Shown here piece after piece: positions 55,481-63,861 of a stretch of DNA of 64,000 bases; within the stretch, counting starts at the first letter, position 1, and each line of letters starts with the position of its first letter. The notes under the pieces are model-generated. The model saw nothing but the letters and a program-made list of their open reading frames with translations, searched no databases and had not been told where the DNA came from. This stretch comes from Magnetococcus marinus MC-1. Lineage in GTDB: Bacteria; Pseudomonadota; Magnetococcia; Magnetococcales; Magnetococcaceae. The stretch covers positions 2,447,501 to 2,511,500 of the forward strand of contig NC_008576.1 of the NCBI RefSeq assembly GCF_000014865.1, in the 5' to 3' direction. The position numbers and the translations under genes were made by a program.

Positions 55481-58400
55481 ATGAGAAAACAAAAGGATCA
55501 CGGCTTCACCGCCCTGCGCATCGAAGGAAACATCCTGCCCCCCGAGTTTCTGCAGAAGGTAACGAAGCTCTCTGCTCCAGGTCAGAGCAATGCCGATTAC
55601 GGCATCTCCAAATCATTCAACGTCAAAGACATGATCGGCCATTACTGGCGTATAAGTGTGGACCTATGGAGTGACTATGTCGCCCGGCGCGATCGTCAGG
55701 ACCTGGGGGCCTCCAAGGTGGGCGTTGCCGAATGGCTGCTCCCATTCCTGCGGGATGTCCTGGGCTATCGGGATATCGACAAGGCCGCGCCGGTCACCAT
55801 GCGAGACCGCGAGTTCCGGCTCTCCCACCGGGCCAGTGAAGGGGCCGTCCCATTCCTGTTGGCGACCCGGGAGTTCGACCTGGACAAGGCGGATGGACGG
55901 TTCGGGGATGAAGGGCGTAAACGACCGCCCCATGGAATGATCCAGGAGTTCCTCAACGCCGAGGACGACTGCCTGTGGGGCATGGTGGCCAACGGGGAGA
56001 AACTGCGCCTGCTGCGGGACAACCCCAGCCTCACCCGCCCGGCCTATGTGGAGGCGGATCTGGAGCGCATGTTCGCCGAGCAGCTCTTTGCCGACTTTGC
56101 CGCCTTCTGGCTGCTGTTTCATGAGAGCCGCACCCGCCCCAGGGAGGGCAAGGTCACCGCCTGCCTGCTGGAGTCGTGGCACAACCTGGCCGCTGAGGAA
56201 GGCTCCCGGGCTCTGGGAGAACTGCGCCAGGGGGTGACCACCGCACTCCGGCAATTGGGTAATGGATTTCTGCAAAAACGTGATAATCAGTCTCTGAGGG
56301 ACAAAATAGCCAGCGGATCACTTGATAGAAAAGAGTATTTTCAAGAACTCTTGCGGCTGGTCTACCGGCTGTTGTTCCTGTTCAAGGCCGAGGAACGCGG
56401 ACTGCTCCATGCCCCGGACGCCGATGAAGCGGCCACCCGCATCTATCAGGAGGGGTATGCCCTGGCCCGGTTGCGGGACAAAGCCCGCAGGAAGCGCCAC
56501 TACGACGGCCACACCGATCTCTGGCAGGGGCTCCGGATCACCTTCACGGGGCTGGCGGAAGGGGCTGCACCCCTGGCCCTGCCAGCACTAGGCGGCCTGT
56601 TCGATGCCGACCAGTGCCCCCACCTGGACGCTGCCGAAATCGACAACGCCCACCTGCTGGAGGCCATCCGCGCCATCTCCTTCCACGCCAAGGGCAAGGC
56701 GCTGGAGCGCATCAACTACCGGGATATGGGCACCGAGGAGCTGGGCTCGGTCTACGAGAGCCTGCTGGAGCTGCACCCCCGCATCGACGTGGAGACCGCC
56801 CCCTGGCAGTTCGGCTTCGTGGGGGATGATGAAGATGAGAAGTCCGGGAAAGGCTCGGACCGCAAGCTCACCGGCAGTTACTACACCCCGCCCAGTCTGG
56901 TGAACGAACTGATCAAGTCGGCCCTGGAGCCGGTGCTGGAGCGCACCATCCGGGACAATCCCACCGACCCGGTGGGGGCGTTGCTCAAGCTCAAGGTGTG
57001 CGACCCCGCCTGCGGCAGCGGGCATTTTCTCCTGGCCGCCGCCCGGCACATGGGGGCGGAGATCGCTCGACTGACGGCCGATTCCGACACCCCCGGCGAG
57101 CAGCAGCGCCAGCACGCCCTGCGGGAGGTGGTGCGCCACTGCATCTACGGGGTGGACAAGAACCCCCTCTCCGTGGAGCTGTGCAAGACCGCCCTATGGA
57201 TCGAAACCCTGGAGCCGGGCCGGCCGCTCACCTTCCTGGACCACCGCATCAAGTGCGGCGACTCCCTGGTGGGGGCGACGCCCGCGGCCATCGAAGCGGG
57301 CATCCCCGATGACGCCTTCAAGCCGGTGACTGGGGACGACAAGAAGGTCTGCACCGCGCTCAAGAAACGCAACAAGGAGCAGCGCGAGAGCAAAATGGGC
57401 TCCCTGTTCCGGGATGACGAGATCCATCCCTGGGAGCGGTTGGGCGATCTGGCCGCCGCCATGCAGAATCTGGATGCCAGTCCGGCGGACAGCATCGAGG
57501 ACATCGCCCGACAGAAAAAACGTTACGCCGAGCATGTCCGCTCTGGCGGCTATCTCTCCGGGCAGTTCCTGGCCGATGCCTGGTGCGCCGCCTTCATGAA
57601 CAAGAAGGATGATCCCTTCGGAGCGGCCATCACCGAAGAGCCGTTCCGCCGCATTCAGAAGAATCCCCACGACGTGCCCCATGCCCTGAAGGAGAAGATC
57701 CGGTCCCTGGCCGGCCAATACGGCTTCTTCCACTGGCATCTAGAGTTTCCCGAGGTGTTTCGCCCACCAGCCAAGGGGGAAGCGGTGGAGAATGAGACCA
57801 TGGGCTGGCGGGGTGGTTTCGACGTGCTGCTGGGCAACCCGCCGTGGGAGCGCATCAAGCTCCAGGAGCAGGAGTTCTTCGCCGCCCGTCACCCCGATAT
57901 CGCCAAGGCCAAGAACGCCTCCGAGCGCCAGCAACGCATCCGCTGGCTGGCCGATGGGATGCTCTGCAAACACCTCTTCCCGGAGCTCGACCACTCCCAG
58001 GAAAAGTGCCTGGGTGAACAGCGCCTGCACGCCGAGTTCAACGAGGCCAAACGCATGGCCGAAGCGGTCAGCGTCTTCGTTCACTTGAACGGCAAGGAGG
58101 GCGGTCGCTTTCCCCTGACCGGTGTGGGGGATGTCAACACCTACGCCCTGTTTGCGGAGTTGTTTCTCAATCTGCAATCCACCACCGGTCGGGCCGGGGT
58201 CATCGTCCCCACCGGCATCGCCACCGACAACTCCACCAAGGCCTATTTCGAGGCAGTGGCGTTGGGTGGGCGGCTGGCCAGTCTGATTGACTTTGAGAAC
58301 AGCGCACCAATCTTCCAGGGGGTGCACAGGAGCTTCAAGTTCGCCCTGCTCACCCTGGGCAATGACATTCTGGAGACCCGCTTCACCTTCTTCGCCACCC

Positions 58401-59545
58401 GGGCGGAGCACCTGCTGGAGAAGGAGCGGCAGTTCACCCTGACGCCGGAAGAGATCGCCCTCATCAACCCCAACACCAAGACCTGCCCGGTCTTCCGCAG
58501 CCGCCAGGATGCGGAGCTGACCAAGAAGATCTACCGCAACGTGCCGGTGCTGATCAAAGAGTCCCCCAACCGCAAGGCTGATGAAAACCCGTGGGGCATT
58601 CGGTTTATGCGTATGTTGGACATGTCCAACGACAGCGGCCTGTTCCGCACCGCCGAGCAGTTGACCCAGATGGGCGCTGAGCGGGAGGGGGTGAAGTGGC
58701 TGGATGGGGATGGGACGGTGTGGGTGCCGCTGTATGAACCAAAAATGTTCAGTTTCTATGATCATCGTGCTTCTTCCTACGCATCAAGGGGTGATGAAAG
58801 AGGCTACAGAGTTCTCCCTGACACGTCAGATGAAGACCATTTAGACCCTAACTTTAGCGTTCAACCCTTCTATTGGGTCAATCTAAGCGAAGTTGACAAT
58901 CGAATTCCTGATGCTTGGCAGCGTGAATGGCTGCTTGGATTTAAAGATATCACATCTCCAACGAATGAACGGACCGTGATTCCCACAGTGATTCCGAAAG
59001 GAGCTGTCGGAAACAAAATGCCTTTGTTGATTTCAGAAAATGAGGATATTCCTCCAAAAGTTTACTCTGGCTTAATCGCGAACATTTCTTCAATACCATT
59101 TGACTTTATCGCCAGACAGAAGGTTGGAGGAGTCACGCTGAATTACTTTTATGTAAAGCAATTTCCAGTACTTCCGCCAAGTATCTACAATCAAATGGAT
59201 ATTGAATTCATCGTCCCCCGCGTCCTGGAACTGACCTACACCGCCCACGACCTGAAACCCTTCGCCGAAGACCTGGGCTACGACGGCCCGCCCTTCCGCT
59301 GGGACCCCGATCGCCGCGCCATCCTCCGCGCCGAGTTGGATGCCTACTACGCCCGGCTCTATGGTCTGACCCGCGACGAACTGCGTTACATCCTCGACCC
59401 GGCGAACGTGATGGGCGCAGACTACCCCTCTGAAACCTTCCGCGTCCTCAAGAACAAGGAGATGCGCGAATTCGGCGAATACCGCACCGCCCGCCTGGTC
59501 CTGGACGCCTGGGATCGGCTGGAGCGGGGGGAACTGGAGGGATAG
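55481..59545 (+). CDS. Eco57I-class adenine-N6 DNA methyltransferase (DrmMI-like)
   Basis: 1354 aa. SAM-binding motif I is VCDPACGSGHFLLAAARHMG (about 506-525); catalytic motif IV is LLGNPPWERIK (about 784-794). An N-terminal region of about 450 residues and an insertion (600-760) match large Eco57I-class and DISARM methylases. AAGGGGAGGAG lies before the ATG, and the gene starts 14 bases after drmD. Residues about 1086-1244 (58735-59215) are markedly AT-rich compared with the flanking GC-rich code and fall where a target-recognition domain is expected. It would mark host DNA. The nuclease, if any, is in the helicase protein. Confidence 0.92.
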   Translation: MRKQKDHGFTALRIEGNILPPEFLQKVTKLSAPGQSNADYGISKSFNVKDMIGHYWRISVDLWSDYVARRDRQDLGASKVGVAEWLLPFLRDVLGYRDIDKAAPVTMRDREFRLSHRASEGAVPFLLATREFDLDKADGRFGDEGRKRPPHGMIQEFLNAEDDCLWGMVANGEKLRLLRDNPSLTRPAYVEADLERMFAEQLFADFAAFWLLFHESRTRPREGKVTACLLESWHNLAAEEGSRALGELRQGVTTALRQLGNGFLQKRDNQSLRDKIASGSLDRKEYFQELLRLVYRLLFLFKAEERGLLHAPDADEAATRIYQEGYALARLRDKARRKRHYDGHTDLWQGLRITFTGLAEGAAPLALPALGGLFDADQCPHLDAAEIDNAHLLEAIRAISFHAKGKALERINYRDMGTEELGSVYESLLELHPRIDVETAPWQFGFVGDDEDEKSGKGSDRKLTGSYYTPPSLVNELIKSALEPVLERTIRDNPTDPVGALLKLKVCDPACGSGHFLLAAARHMGAEIARLTADSDTPGEQQRQHALREVVRHCIYGVDKNPLSVELCKTALWIETLEPGRPLTFLDHRIKCGDSLVGATPAAIEAGIPDDAFKPVTGDDKKVCTALKKRNKEQRESKMGSLFRDDEIHPWERLGDLAAAMQNLDASPADSIEDIARQKKRYAEHVRSGGYLSGQFLADAWCAAFMNKKDDPFGAAITEEPFRRIQKNPHDVPHALKEKIRSLAGQYGFFHWHLEFPEVFRPPAKGEAVENETMGWRGGFDVLLGNPPWERIKLQEQEFFAARHPDIAKAKNASERQQRIRWLADGMLCKHLFPELDHSQEKCLGEQRLHAEFNEAKRMAEAVSVFVHLNGKEGGRFPLTGVGDVNTYALFAELFLNLQSTTGRAGVIVPTGIATDNSTKAYFEAVALGGRLASLIDFENSAPIFQGVHRSFKFALLTLGNDILETRFTFFATRAEHLLEKERQFTLTPEEIALINPNTKTCPVFRSRQDAELTKKIYRNVPVLIKESPNRKADENPWGIRFMRMLDMSNDSGLFRTAEQLTQMGAEREGVKWLDGDGTVWVPLYEPKMFSFYDHRASSYASRGDERGYRVLPDTSDEDHLDPNFSVQPFYWVNLSEVDNRIPDAWQREWLLGFKDITSPTNERTVIPTVIPKGAVGNKMPLLISENEDIPPKVYSGLIANISSIPFDFIARQKVGGVTLNYFYVKQFPVLPPSIYNQMDIEFIVPRVLELTYTAHDLKPFAEDLGYDGPPFRWDPDRRAILRAELDAYYARLYGLTRDELRYILDPANVMGADYPSETFRVLKNKEMREFGEYRTARLVLDAWDRLERGELEG

Positions 59546-59546
59546 A

Positions 59547-60527
59547 GTGAACCAGCAATCAAATCCGATAAACGGTAGTGAAATCAAATTTGGTTTTTGG
59601 CCTCAAGGCTCTTGGCCTGGTGAGTATAAAACGCTTCAAACTAACACCTTTACCATTGATGCATTGCCAGATATTGCAAACACAGTTGAGGATGTCCTGA
59701 AACACGAGCAATCCAATGACAATTGGCTCTATCCCCCTATCGTGAATACACAGGAAAAAAGGTCAAAGGATGGTCACTGTCCAAAAGTTGCTGCATCGGC
59801 TTTTGCACTCCCGCAAACACATGTTTTAAAATGCAATCAGGGCGCTATTGATCCACAATTAGCTCATTTTATTATCGCTGTGTTGGGGCTATTGGTTGGT
59901 TTGCGCCTTATTCCAAAAGGCTGGAACCACTTTTACCGAGCTGCTATTAGAGTGGGAACGCTATCAGATTTGGTATGTTCTAACTCAGGAATCGAGGCAG
60001 TTCTTAATCAGGCGGAGCATTTTTGGCTCACCAACCCCTCTCCTGAAGTACAAAAGAACATCTTTGGTGCCATCCACTGGCAGCTCTTTTCTCACTCCTA
60101 CCAGCATGAATTTGAGGAGTTTAGCGCCCTATACACGGTGCTTGACACCTGTTGGAAACTGCATTGTGATATTTCCGGGCAAGGACGCGTCAATCACAGT
60201 AAAAGAGCTCAGGAGCTTGCCTGTCACTATGGTATCCCAGTCCCATCGTGGGCTTCTACCAGGCAAGAGAATGGTAGAGAAGAGTGCGATATTTCCACTC
60301 TCCGAAACGAATTTGTCCATGAAGGGAGATACGCTGGAGAACCTATAGGTTTTGCCTACCCCAATACATACACTCCAGACCTCCCAGTACAAATGAAGGC
60401 CTTTAATTGCAGGCTTATTCTCAGCCTCTTAGGCATTAGGTGCGAATATAATGGTACTGAGGTAAATACCCGCTCTTCACATGCACTGGGTCTGCACTCA
60501 ATAAATCCAGAATCGGAGGCCGGTTAA
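59547..60527 (+). CDS. HEPN-like protein, candidate RNase effector
   Basis: 326 aa from a GTG one base after the methylase stop, with GGAGG upstream. Around residue 253 STLRNEFVHEGRYAGEP carries the R-x4-H signature of HEPN RNases, in a helical C-terminal half (LDTCWKLHCDISGQ...). The N-terminal part (LPDIANTVEDVLKHEQSN) matches no family I recognise. HEPN proteins often act as abortive-infection RNases. The base composition is much more AT-rich than the upstream genes, so it was acquired separately or exchanges more often. Confidence 0.6.
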   Translation: MNQQSNPINGSEIKFGFWPQGSWPGEYKTLQTNTFTIDALPDIANTVEDVLKHEQSNDNWLYPPIVNTQEKRSKDGHCPKVAASAFALPQTHVLKCNQGAIDPQLAHFIIAVLGLLVGLRLIPKGWNHFYRAAIRVGTLSDLVCSNSGIEAVLNQAEHFWLTNPSPEVQKNIFGAIHWQLFSHSYQHEFEEFSALYTVLDTCWKLHCDISGQGRVNHSKRAQELACHYGIPVPSWASTRQENGREECDISTLRNEFVHEGRYAGEPIGFAYPNTYTPDLPVQMKAFNCRLILSLLGIRCEYNGTEVNTRSSHALGLHSINPESEAG

Positions 60528-60528
60528 A

Positions 60529-61227
60529 ATGGAGTTTGATGTCTATTGTGATGAAAGCCGCCCAGATCTGTTAACATCTCAACACCCAAAAGGAACGTAT
60601 GTCGCTATTGGCAGCCTCTGGATTGAGACCCTTCAGAGAAAAACTTGCAAGGACGCCATTCACTCGTTGCGAGACACCTATCGGGTAGGTGGTGAATTCA
60701 AATGGCAAAAAGTTTCTCCGTCACGCGTGGAGTTCTACAAAGCACTTATTGACTGGTTTATGGGGCAAGGCGCATCTGTGCGATTTCGATGCATTCTGAT
60801 CCGCCATGATCAGATTAACTGGCAACTCCATTCAGATGACAGAGAGCTTGGATTTTACAAGTTCTATTATCAGTTACTCCATCATTGGGTTCTTGACTTT
60901 AATAGATATTCGGTATTTTGCGACTACAAAAGCAACAGGCTCATGGACCGCCCTGAAACGCTTAGAAGGTGCTTATCATCAGCCAATCTATCATCTGACA
61001 TCCTGCGCGTTCAGCCAGTACGTTCTGAAGAATCAGTCTTGATCCAAGCAGCAGATGTTTTGACCGGAGCAGTCAGCGCAAAATTCAATAAAGGTTTGGC
61101 TGAAAATGGTGCAAAGTCACAGCTTATCGAACATCTGGAGAACCGGTTGGGCCACCCATTGACCCCCACCGTTCGCGGCGAGAAAAAGTTCAATATATTT
61201 GCAATCGACCTTGGCGGGGGTTGGTAA
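60529..61227 (+). CDS. DUF3800-family protein (RNase H-like fold predicted)
   Basis: 232 aa. It starts one base after the previous stop (TAAAATGG). MEFDVYCDESRPDLL is the family's N-terminal signature with Asp-Glu; further features are GEFKWQKVSPSR, FYKFYYQLLHHW, YSVFCDYKSN and VLIQAADVLTGAVSAKFN near the end. DUF3800 proteins are common in defence islands and are predicted nucleases of RNase H type; activity is inferred. It is translationally coupled with the HEPN-like gene. Confidence 0.85.
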   Translation: MEFDVYCDESRPDLLTSQHPKGTYVAIGSLWIETLQRKTCKDAIHSLRDTYRVGGEFKWQKVSPSRVEFYKALIDWFMGQGASVRFRCILIRHDQINWQLHSDDRELGFYKFYYQLLHHWVLDFNRYSVFCDYKSNRLMDRPETLRRCLSSANLSSDILRVQPVRSEESVLIQAADVLTGAVSAKFNKGLAENGAKSQLIEHLENRLGHPLTPTVRGEKKFNIFAIDLGGGW

Positions 61228-61228
61228 A

Positions 61229-61657
61229 TTGGCCTATCCAGCATTGTTGCAACTGAACGATTTGGATGCATATCGCCAGCACTTTGAAGCTACGTACTGC
61301 CAGGGGCCTATTGCTACCTTTGATGGCATTGCCGTGCGTTTCAGGAAATCAGATTTTGACCATTGCTGTTTCGAGTCCAGTCGGCGGAACAAGATTAAAG
61401 ATTCGTTTTCACCAAAACGAGCAGAACGGTTGGACTGGATCAAAACAGCCCTTCAAGATCCAGACAGTGACAGATTTATCGGCTGGGACGGAAAAAGAAA
61501 ACGTTACGATAACAACAGGCGGGTGACGCTTGTGGTGAGTAACTACGTCGTGGTAATTGCACTAACAAGCAGAAAAACAGCAAGATTTATCACTGCTTAT
61601 GTGGCTGACACGCCAAGGAGCCTCGAAAAAATCAAGGCCAGCCCTAAATGGACATAA
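61229..61657 (+). CDS. Small basic protein, possible BECR-fold RNase/toxin
   Basis: 142 aa from a TTG directly after the DUF3800 stop, with GGCGGGGG upstream (an earlier in-frame TTG lies inside the previous gene). The sequence is basic, with FRKSDFDHCCFESSRRNKIK, KRAERLDWIKTALQDPDSDR and the strand pair VTLVVSNYVVVIALTSRKTARFITAYVAD. This resembles barnase/EndoU/colicin/RelE-type (BECR) nuclease domains found in phage and polymorphic toxins. The assignment is tentative. It is the last gene of the operon. Confidence 0.5.
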   Translation: MAYPALLQLNDLDAYRQHFEATYCQGPIATFDGIAVRFRKSDFDHCCFESSRRNKIKDSFSPKRAERLDWIKTALQDPDSDRFIGWDGKRKRYDNNRRVTLVVSNYVVVIALTSRKTARFITAYVADTPRSLEKIKASPKWT

Positions 61658-61662
61658 AAAAA

Positions 61663-61690
61663 CCGCTGATTCGCCAGGCTGGCTCAGCGG
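61663..61690. terminator. Hairpin after the defence operon
   Basis: Stem CCGCTGA / TCAGCGG with an internal GCCAGGCTGGC arm, seven bases after the last stop. The A-run lies on the left, so the classic T-run exists only on the minus strand; on the plus strand the stem alone may slow polymerase. Confidence 0.55.
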
Positions 61691-61806
61691 AGGCCTTTGT
61701 AGGTTCAACTGCCACTGGCAGAGAACAATCTCAGTATCGGAAGCTTGCGGTGAGGTGTCAACAAATTTTTTAATTTTACCCACGGACGTTGGGGTCTCAC
61801 ATAGAA

Positions 61807-62025
61807 CTGCGGATGCTGTTCGCCCTGCACGGCATTGGAGTGATTCAGCTGGAGCCGGAGGAGCTGTCGGAGAGCCAGATCATCATCCCGGCCCGGGAGC
61901 GGCCGGAGATCGACTGGAACACCTGTAATCGGCTGGCGACCGAGAACAAGGATTTCATGGAGTTCATTCGCCGGGTGCGGCAGTTTTACCAAACCGGGGA
62001 TCTGCGGGAGGCGGACTGGAAGTAG
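61807..62025 (+). pseudogene. HrgA/COG2958-like protein, C-terminal fragment
   Basis: About 73 residues: LRMLFALHGIGVIQLEPEEL, SESQIIIPARERPEIDWNTC and FIRRVRQFYQTGDLREADWK match the end of HrgA-type proteins, often found beside restriction systems. The remaining 200 or more residues are absent. It is a decayed edge of the island. Confidence 0.6.
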
Positions 62026-62034
62026 AGCTGGCGT

Positions 62035-62316
62035 TCAAACGTAATGTAGCGAGGTATCGGAAGCGCCCTGCATCTTGACCGCCACACCATCCCGTACCAC
62101 GACCCGTTCCCCCACCGCCAACCCACTTCCGGACACCTCCATCACCCCCTGCTCTGTTGCCACGCGAACTATGCCGCCGGTGACGGCCACAACCCGCCCA
62201 GAGTTGGTTCCCTGGCTGGCGATGTGGCGATGCAGGTCATGTAAGGGCTGGGACACGGGCCAGGTTTTGACGAGGCACAGGCTTCCTTTAATAAGGATTA
62301 TGGGATAATCCCCCAT
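62035..62316 (-). CDS. Hypothetical protein or fragment
   Basis: 93 codons. The C-terminal half is strand-rich with regular Gly-Val spacing (GRVVAVTGGIVRVATEQGVM, SGLAVGERVVVRDGVAVK), resembling a small beta-barrel. The N-terminal 20 codons overlap the DegP-like fragment in another frame. It may be the end of a longer lost gene. No family is recognised. Confidence 0.35.
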   Translation of the reverse strand: MGDYPIILIKGSLCLVKTWPVSQPLHDLHRHIASQGTNSGRVVAVTGGIVRVATEQGVMEVSGSGLAVGERVVVRDGVAVKMQGASDTSLHYV

Positions 62317-62488
62317 GGGCGCCCTGCACTTTTTTTGTTGTGTGGGTGTTCACAACCGTTGGTTTGAGCTGCTCCACCAACCCGGTCAACTCCGGCATGG
62401 AGCGAGCATGGGCAGGCATCACCATTGAAAGCACACAACCAATAACAATCGTCATCCAGAACAGATCTTTCACCAGTCCAGATCTCAT
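62288..62488 (-). pseudogene. DegP/HtrA-like protease, N-terminal fragment
   Basis: 66 codons: a signal peptide (FWMTIVIGCVLSMVMPAHA) followed by SMPELTGLVEQLKPTVVNTHTT, the usual first helix and strand of Do-type periplasmic serine proteases. The frame ends 15 residues later; protease and PDZ domains are absent. Confidence 0.6.
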
Positions 62489-62541
62489 TAGTCCATACTT
62501 CTAGGAAAGAGCAACCGTTTCAGATTTCATGGCGCTTCCTC

Positions 62542-63099
62542 CTATTGACTCGATTTTTGTTGAACACGACACTGGTAACCACTTTCGTCACCGTAATTTT
62601 CAAAACTGTCGTAGCGGGAATGGGGCGACTTTGGTCTCTTCCCATGCTTGATCGGGCACCACCTCTCCTCGGTTCGGCTTGCGATCTCCCGCACATAGGC
62701 CAAGACGCCATTTCCATAGCCACAATAGAGGCAGTTTAATTTTTCAAGGGGGCTCAGATAGCTCAGCTTATGGCGATCCATCACCACATAATCGGATCGA
62801 TACACCAAACCGATCCCATAGACGGGAAAACAGATCCGCTGATAGAGCGTTGCCATCATATCCAATAGTGCAATAGGAATGACGACGGACCAGATTACCG
62901 GTGCAGTCAAAACCAACAGAAGAAAAGACCAGAACTTCTGGATCTCATCCCTCCATGAACGGTTCCCAAGTTGCCACTCCACGGTGGGCGTAAATGAAAA
63001 ACGCTCAACCGGGATGGAAATGGCCATTGGGGTCTTAAGCCATGGAAGTAACGGTTTAACCTGCTTTGATCTGGAGCCAGTGGAATTTATATTGTCCAT
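62542..63099 (-). CDS. Conserved membrane protein with CxxC motif, unknown function
   Basis: 185 aa. The start is the ATG of MDNINSTGSRSK, with GGAGG seven bases upstream; an ATG 15 bases earlier overlaps that ribosome binding site. A hydrophobic segment (about 58-85, FWSFLLLVLTAPVIWSVVIP) is followed by YRSDYVVMDRHKLSYLSPLEKLNCLYCGYGNG and RTEERWCPIKH, a pattern I associate with a widespread uncharacterised proteobacterial family. The Cys residues could bind metal. It is part of the apparent core genome at the island's edge. Confidence 0.75.
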   Translation of the reverse strand: MDNINSTGSRSKQVKPLLPWLKTPMAISIPVERFSFTPTVEWQLGNRSWRDEIQKFWSFLLLVLTAPVIWSVVIPIALLDMMATLYQRICFPVYGIGLVYRSDYVVMDRHKLSYLSPLEKLNCLYCGYGNGVLAYVREIASRTEERWCPIKHGKRPKSPHSRYDSFENYGDESGYQCRVQQKSSQ

Positions 63100-63233
63100 G
63101 GTCCTATCCTCCAAAGGATCATGTTATTCGAAAAAAAATGAGGGTCGGCTCTTGGCTCCCAATGAGCCGACCCTTTAACCAGGTTGAAGACAAACCCATA
63201 ACCGGGGGAAATCCATGGGGCTTGGTCACGAGT

Positions 63234-63674
63234 TTAGTTGAGAACTTCAACCTGAATGCTACGAGGCTTGGCCTCATCCAACTTAGGTAGCGTCACCTCC
63301 AACACACCATTTTGATACTTTGCCGCGATGTTCCCTGTATCGGTGGTATTGGGCAGTTGAAAAGAGCGACTGAAGCGGCCATAGGCCCGTTCAATCCGGT
63401 GATAGCCATCACGATTTTGTTCATCGTCAAACTTGCGCTCACCGGAGATAGTCAGGGTGCCGTTGTCCACATCGACGCTGATGTCTTGTTGCGTCATACC
63501 GGGCAGATCGGCTTTGATCATGATCTGGTTTTCATCCTCACGGATGTCCACCCGCATGGGCCACTTGGCCATCTGTCCATTTGGCTCTTCCCAGTTGTGG
63601 TCAAACAGCCGGTTGATTTCGTTTTGCAATGTACGAACATTGCGGAAAGGATCGTATTCCATCAGAGCAGCCAT
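63234..63674 (-). CDS. Small heat-shock protein, Hsp20 family
   Basis: 146 aa. The N-terminus DPFRNVRTLQNEINRLFDH is typical. The alpha-crystallin domain spans about 40-135: VDIREDENQIMIKADLPGMT, DISVDVDNGTLTISGERKFD, RAYGRFSRSFQLPNTTD and NGVLEVTLPKLDEAKPRSIQV. The chaperone binds unfolding proteins without ATP. AAGAAGG precedes the ATG. Confidence 0.95.
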   Translation of the reverse strand: MAALMEYDPFRNVRTLQNEINRLFDHNWEEPNGQMAKWPMRVDIREDENQIMIKADLPGMTQQDISVDVDNGTLTISGERKFDDEQNRDGYHRIERAYGRFSRSFQLPNTTDTGNIAAKYQNGVLEVTLPKLDEAKPRSIQVEVLN

Positions 63675-63861
63675 TGGGGGCCTTCTTTACATGCTATTAG
63701 CGTTAACCGTAAAAGCTTGGCACCGACTTCGGTTGCCGTCTTGCTCAAGGAGATAGGATCAATGAAATGGGGTTACAAGGAGGGCGACGATATTTTTTTT
63801 CTCTTATCCCCTTGTAAACAGAGACGTGCGTACCTAAATCCAGAAGGAAAGGAGAAAAGCC

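Noticed and set aside
57740-58765. A 341-codon minus-strand frame opposite the methylase
   Set aside because: Shadow of the methylase coding strand; no family features or start signal.
63675-63790. Sigma-32 promoter for the hsp20 gene
   Set aside because: A CCCCATTT-like -10 is visible on the minus strand, but no CTTGAA-type -35 lies at proper spacing, so it was not called.
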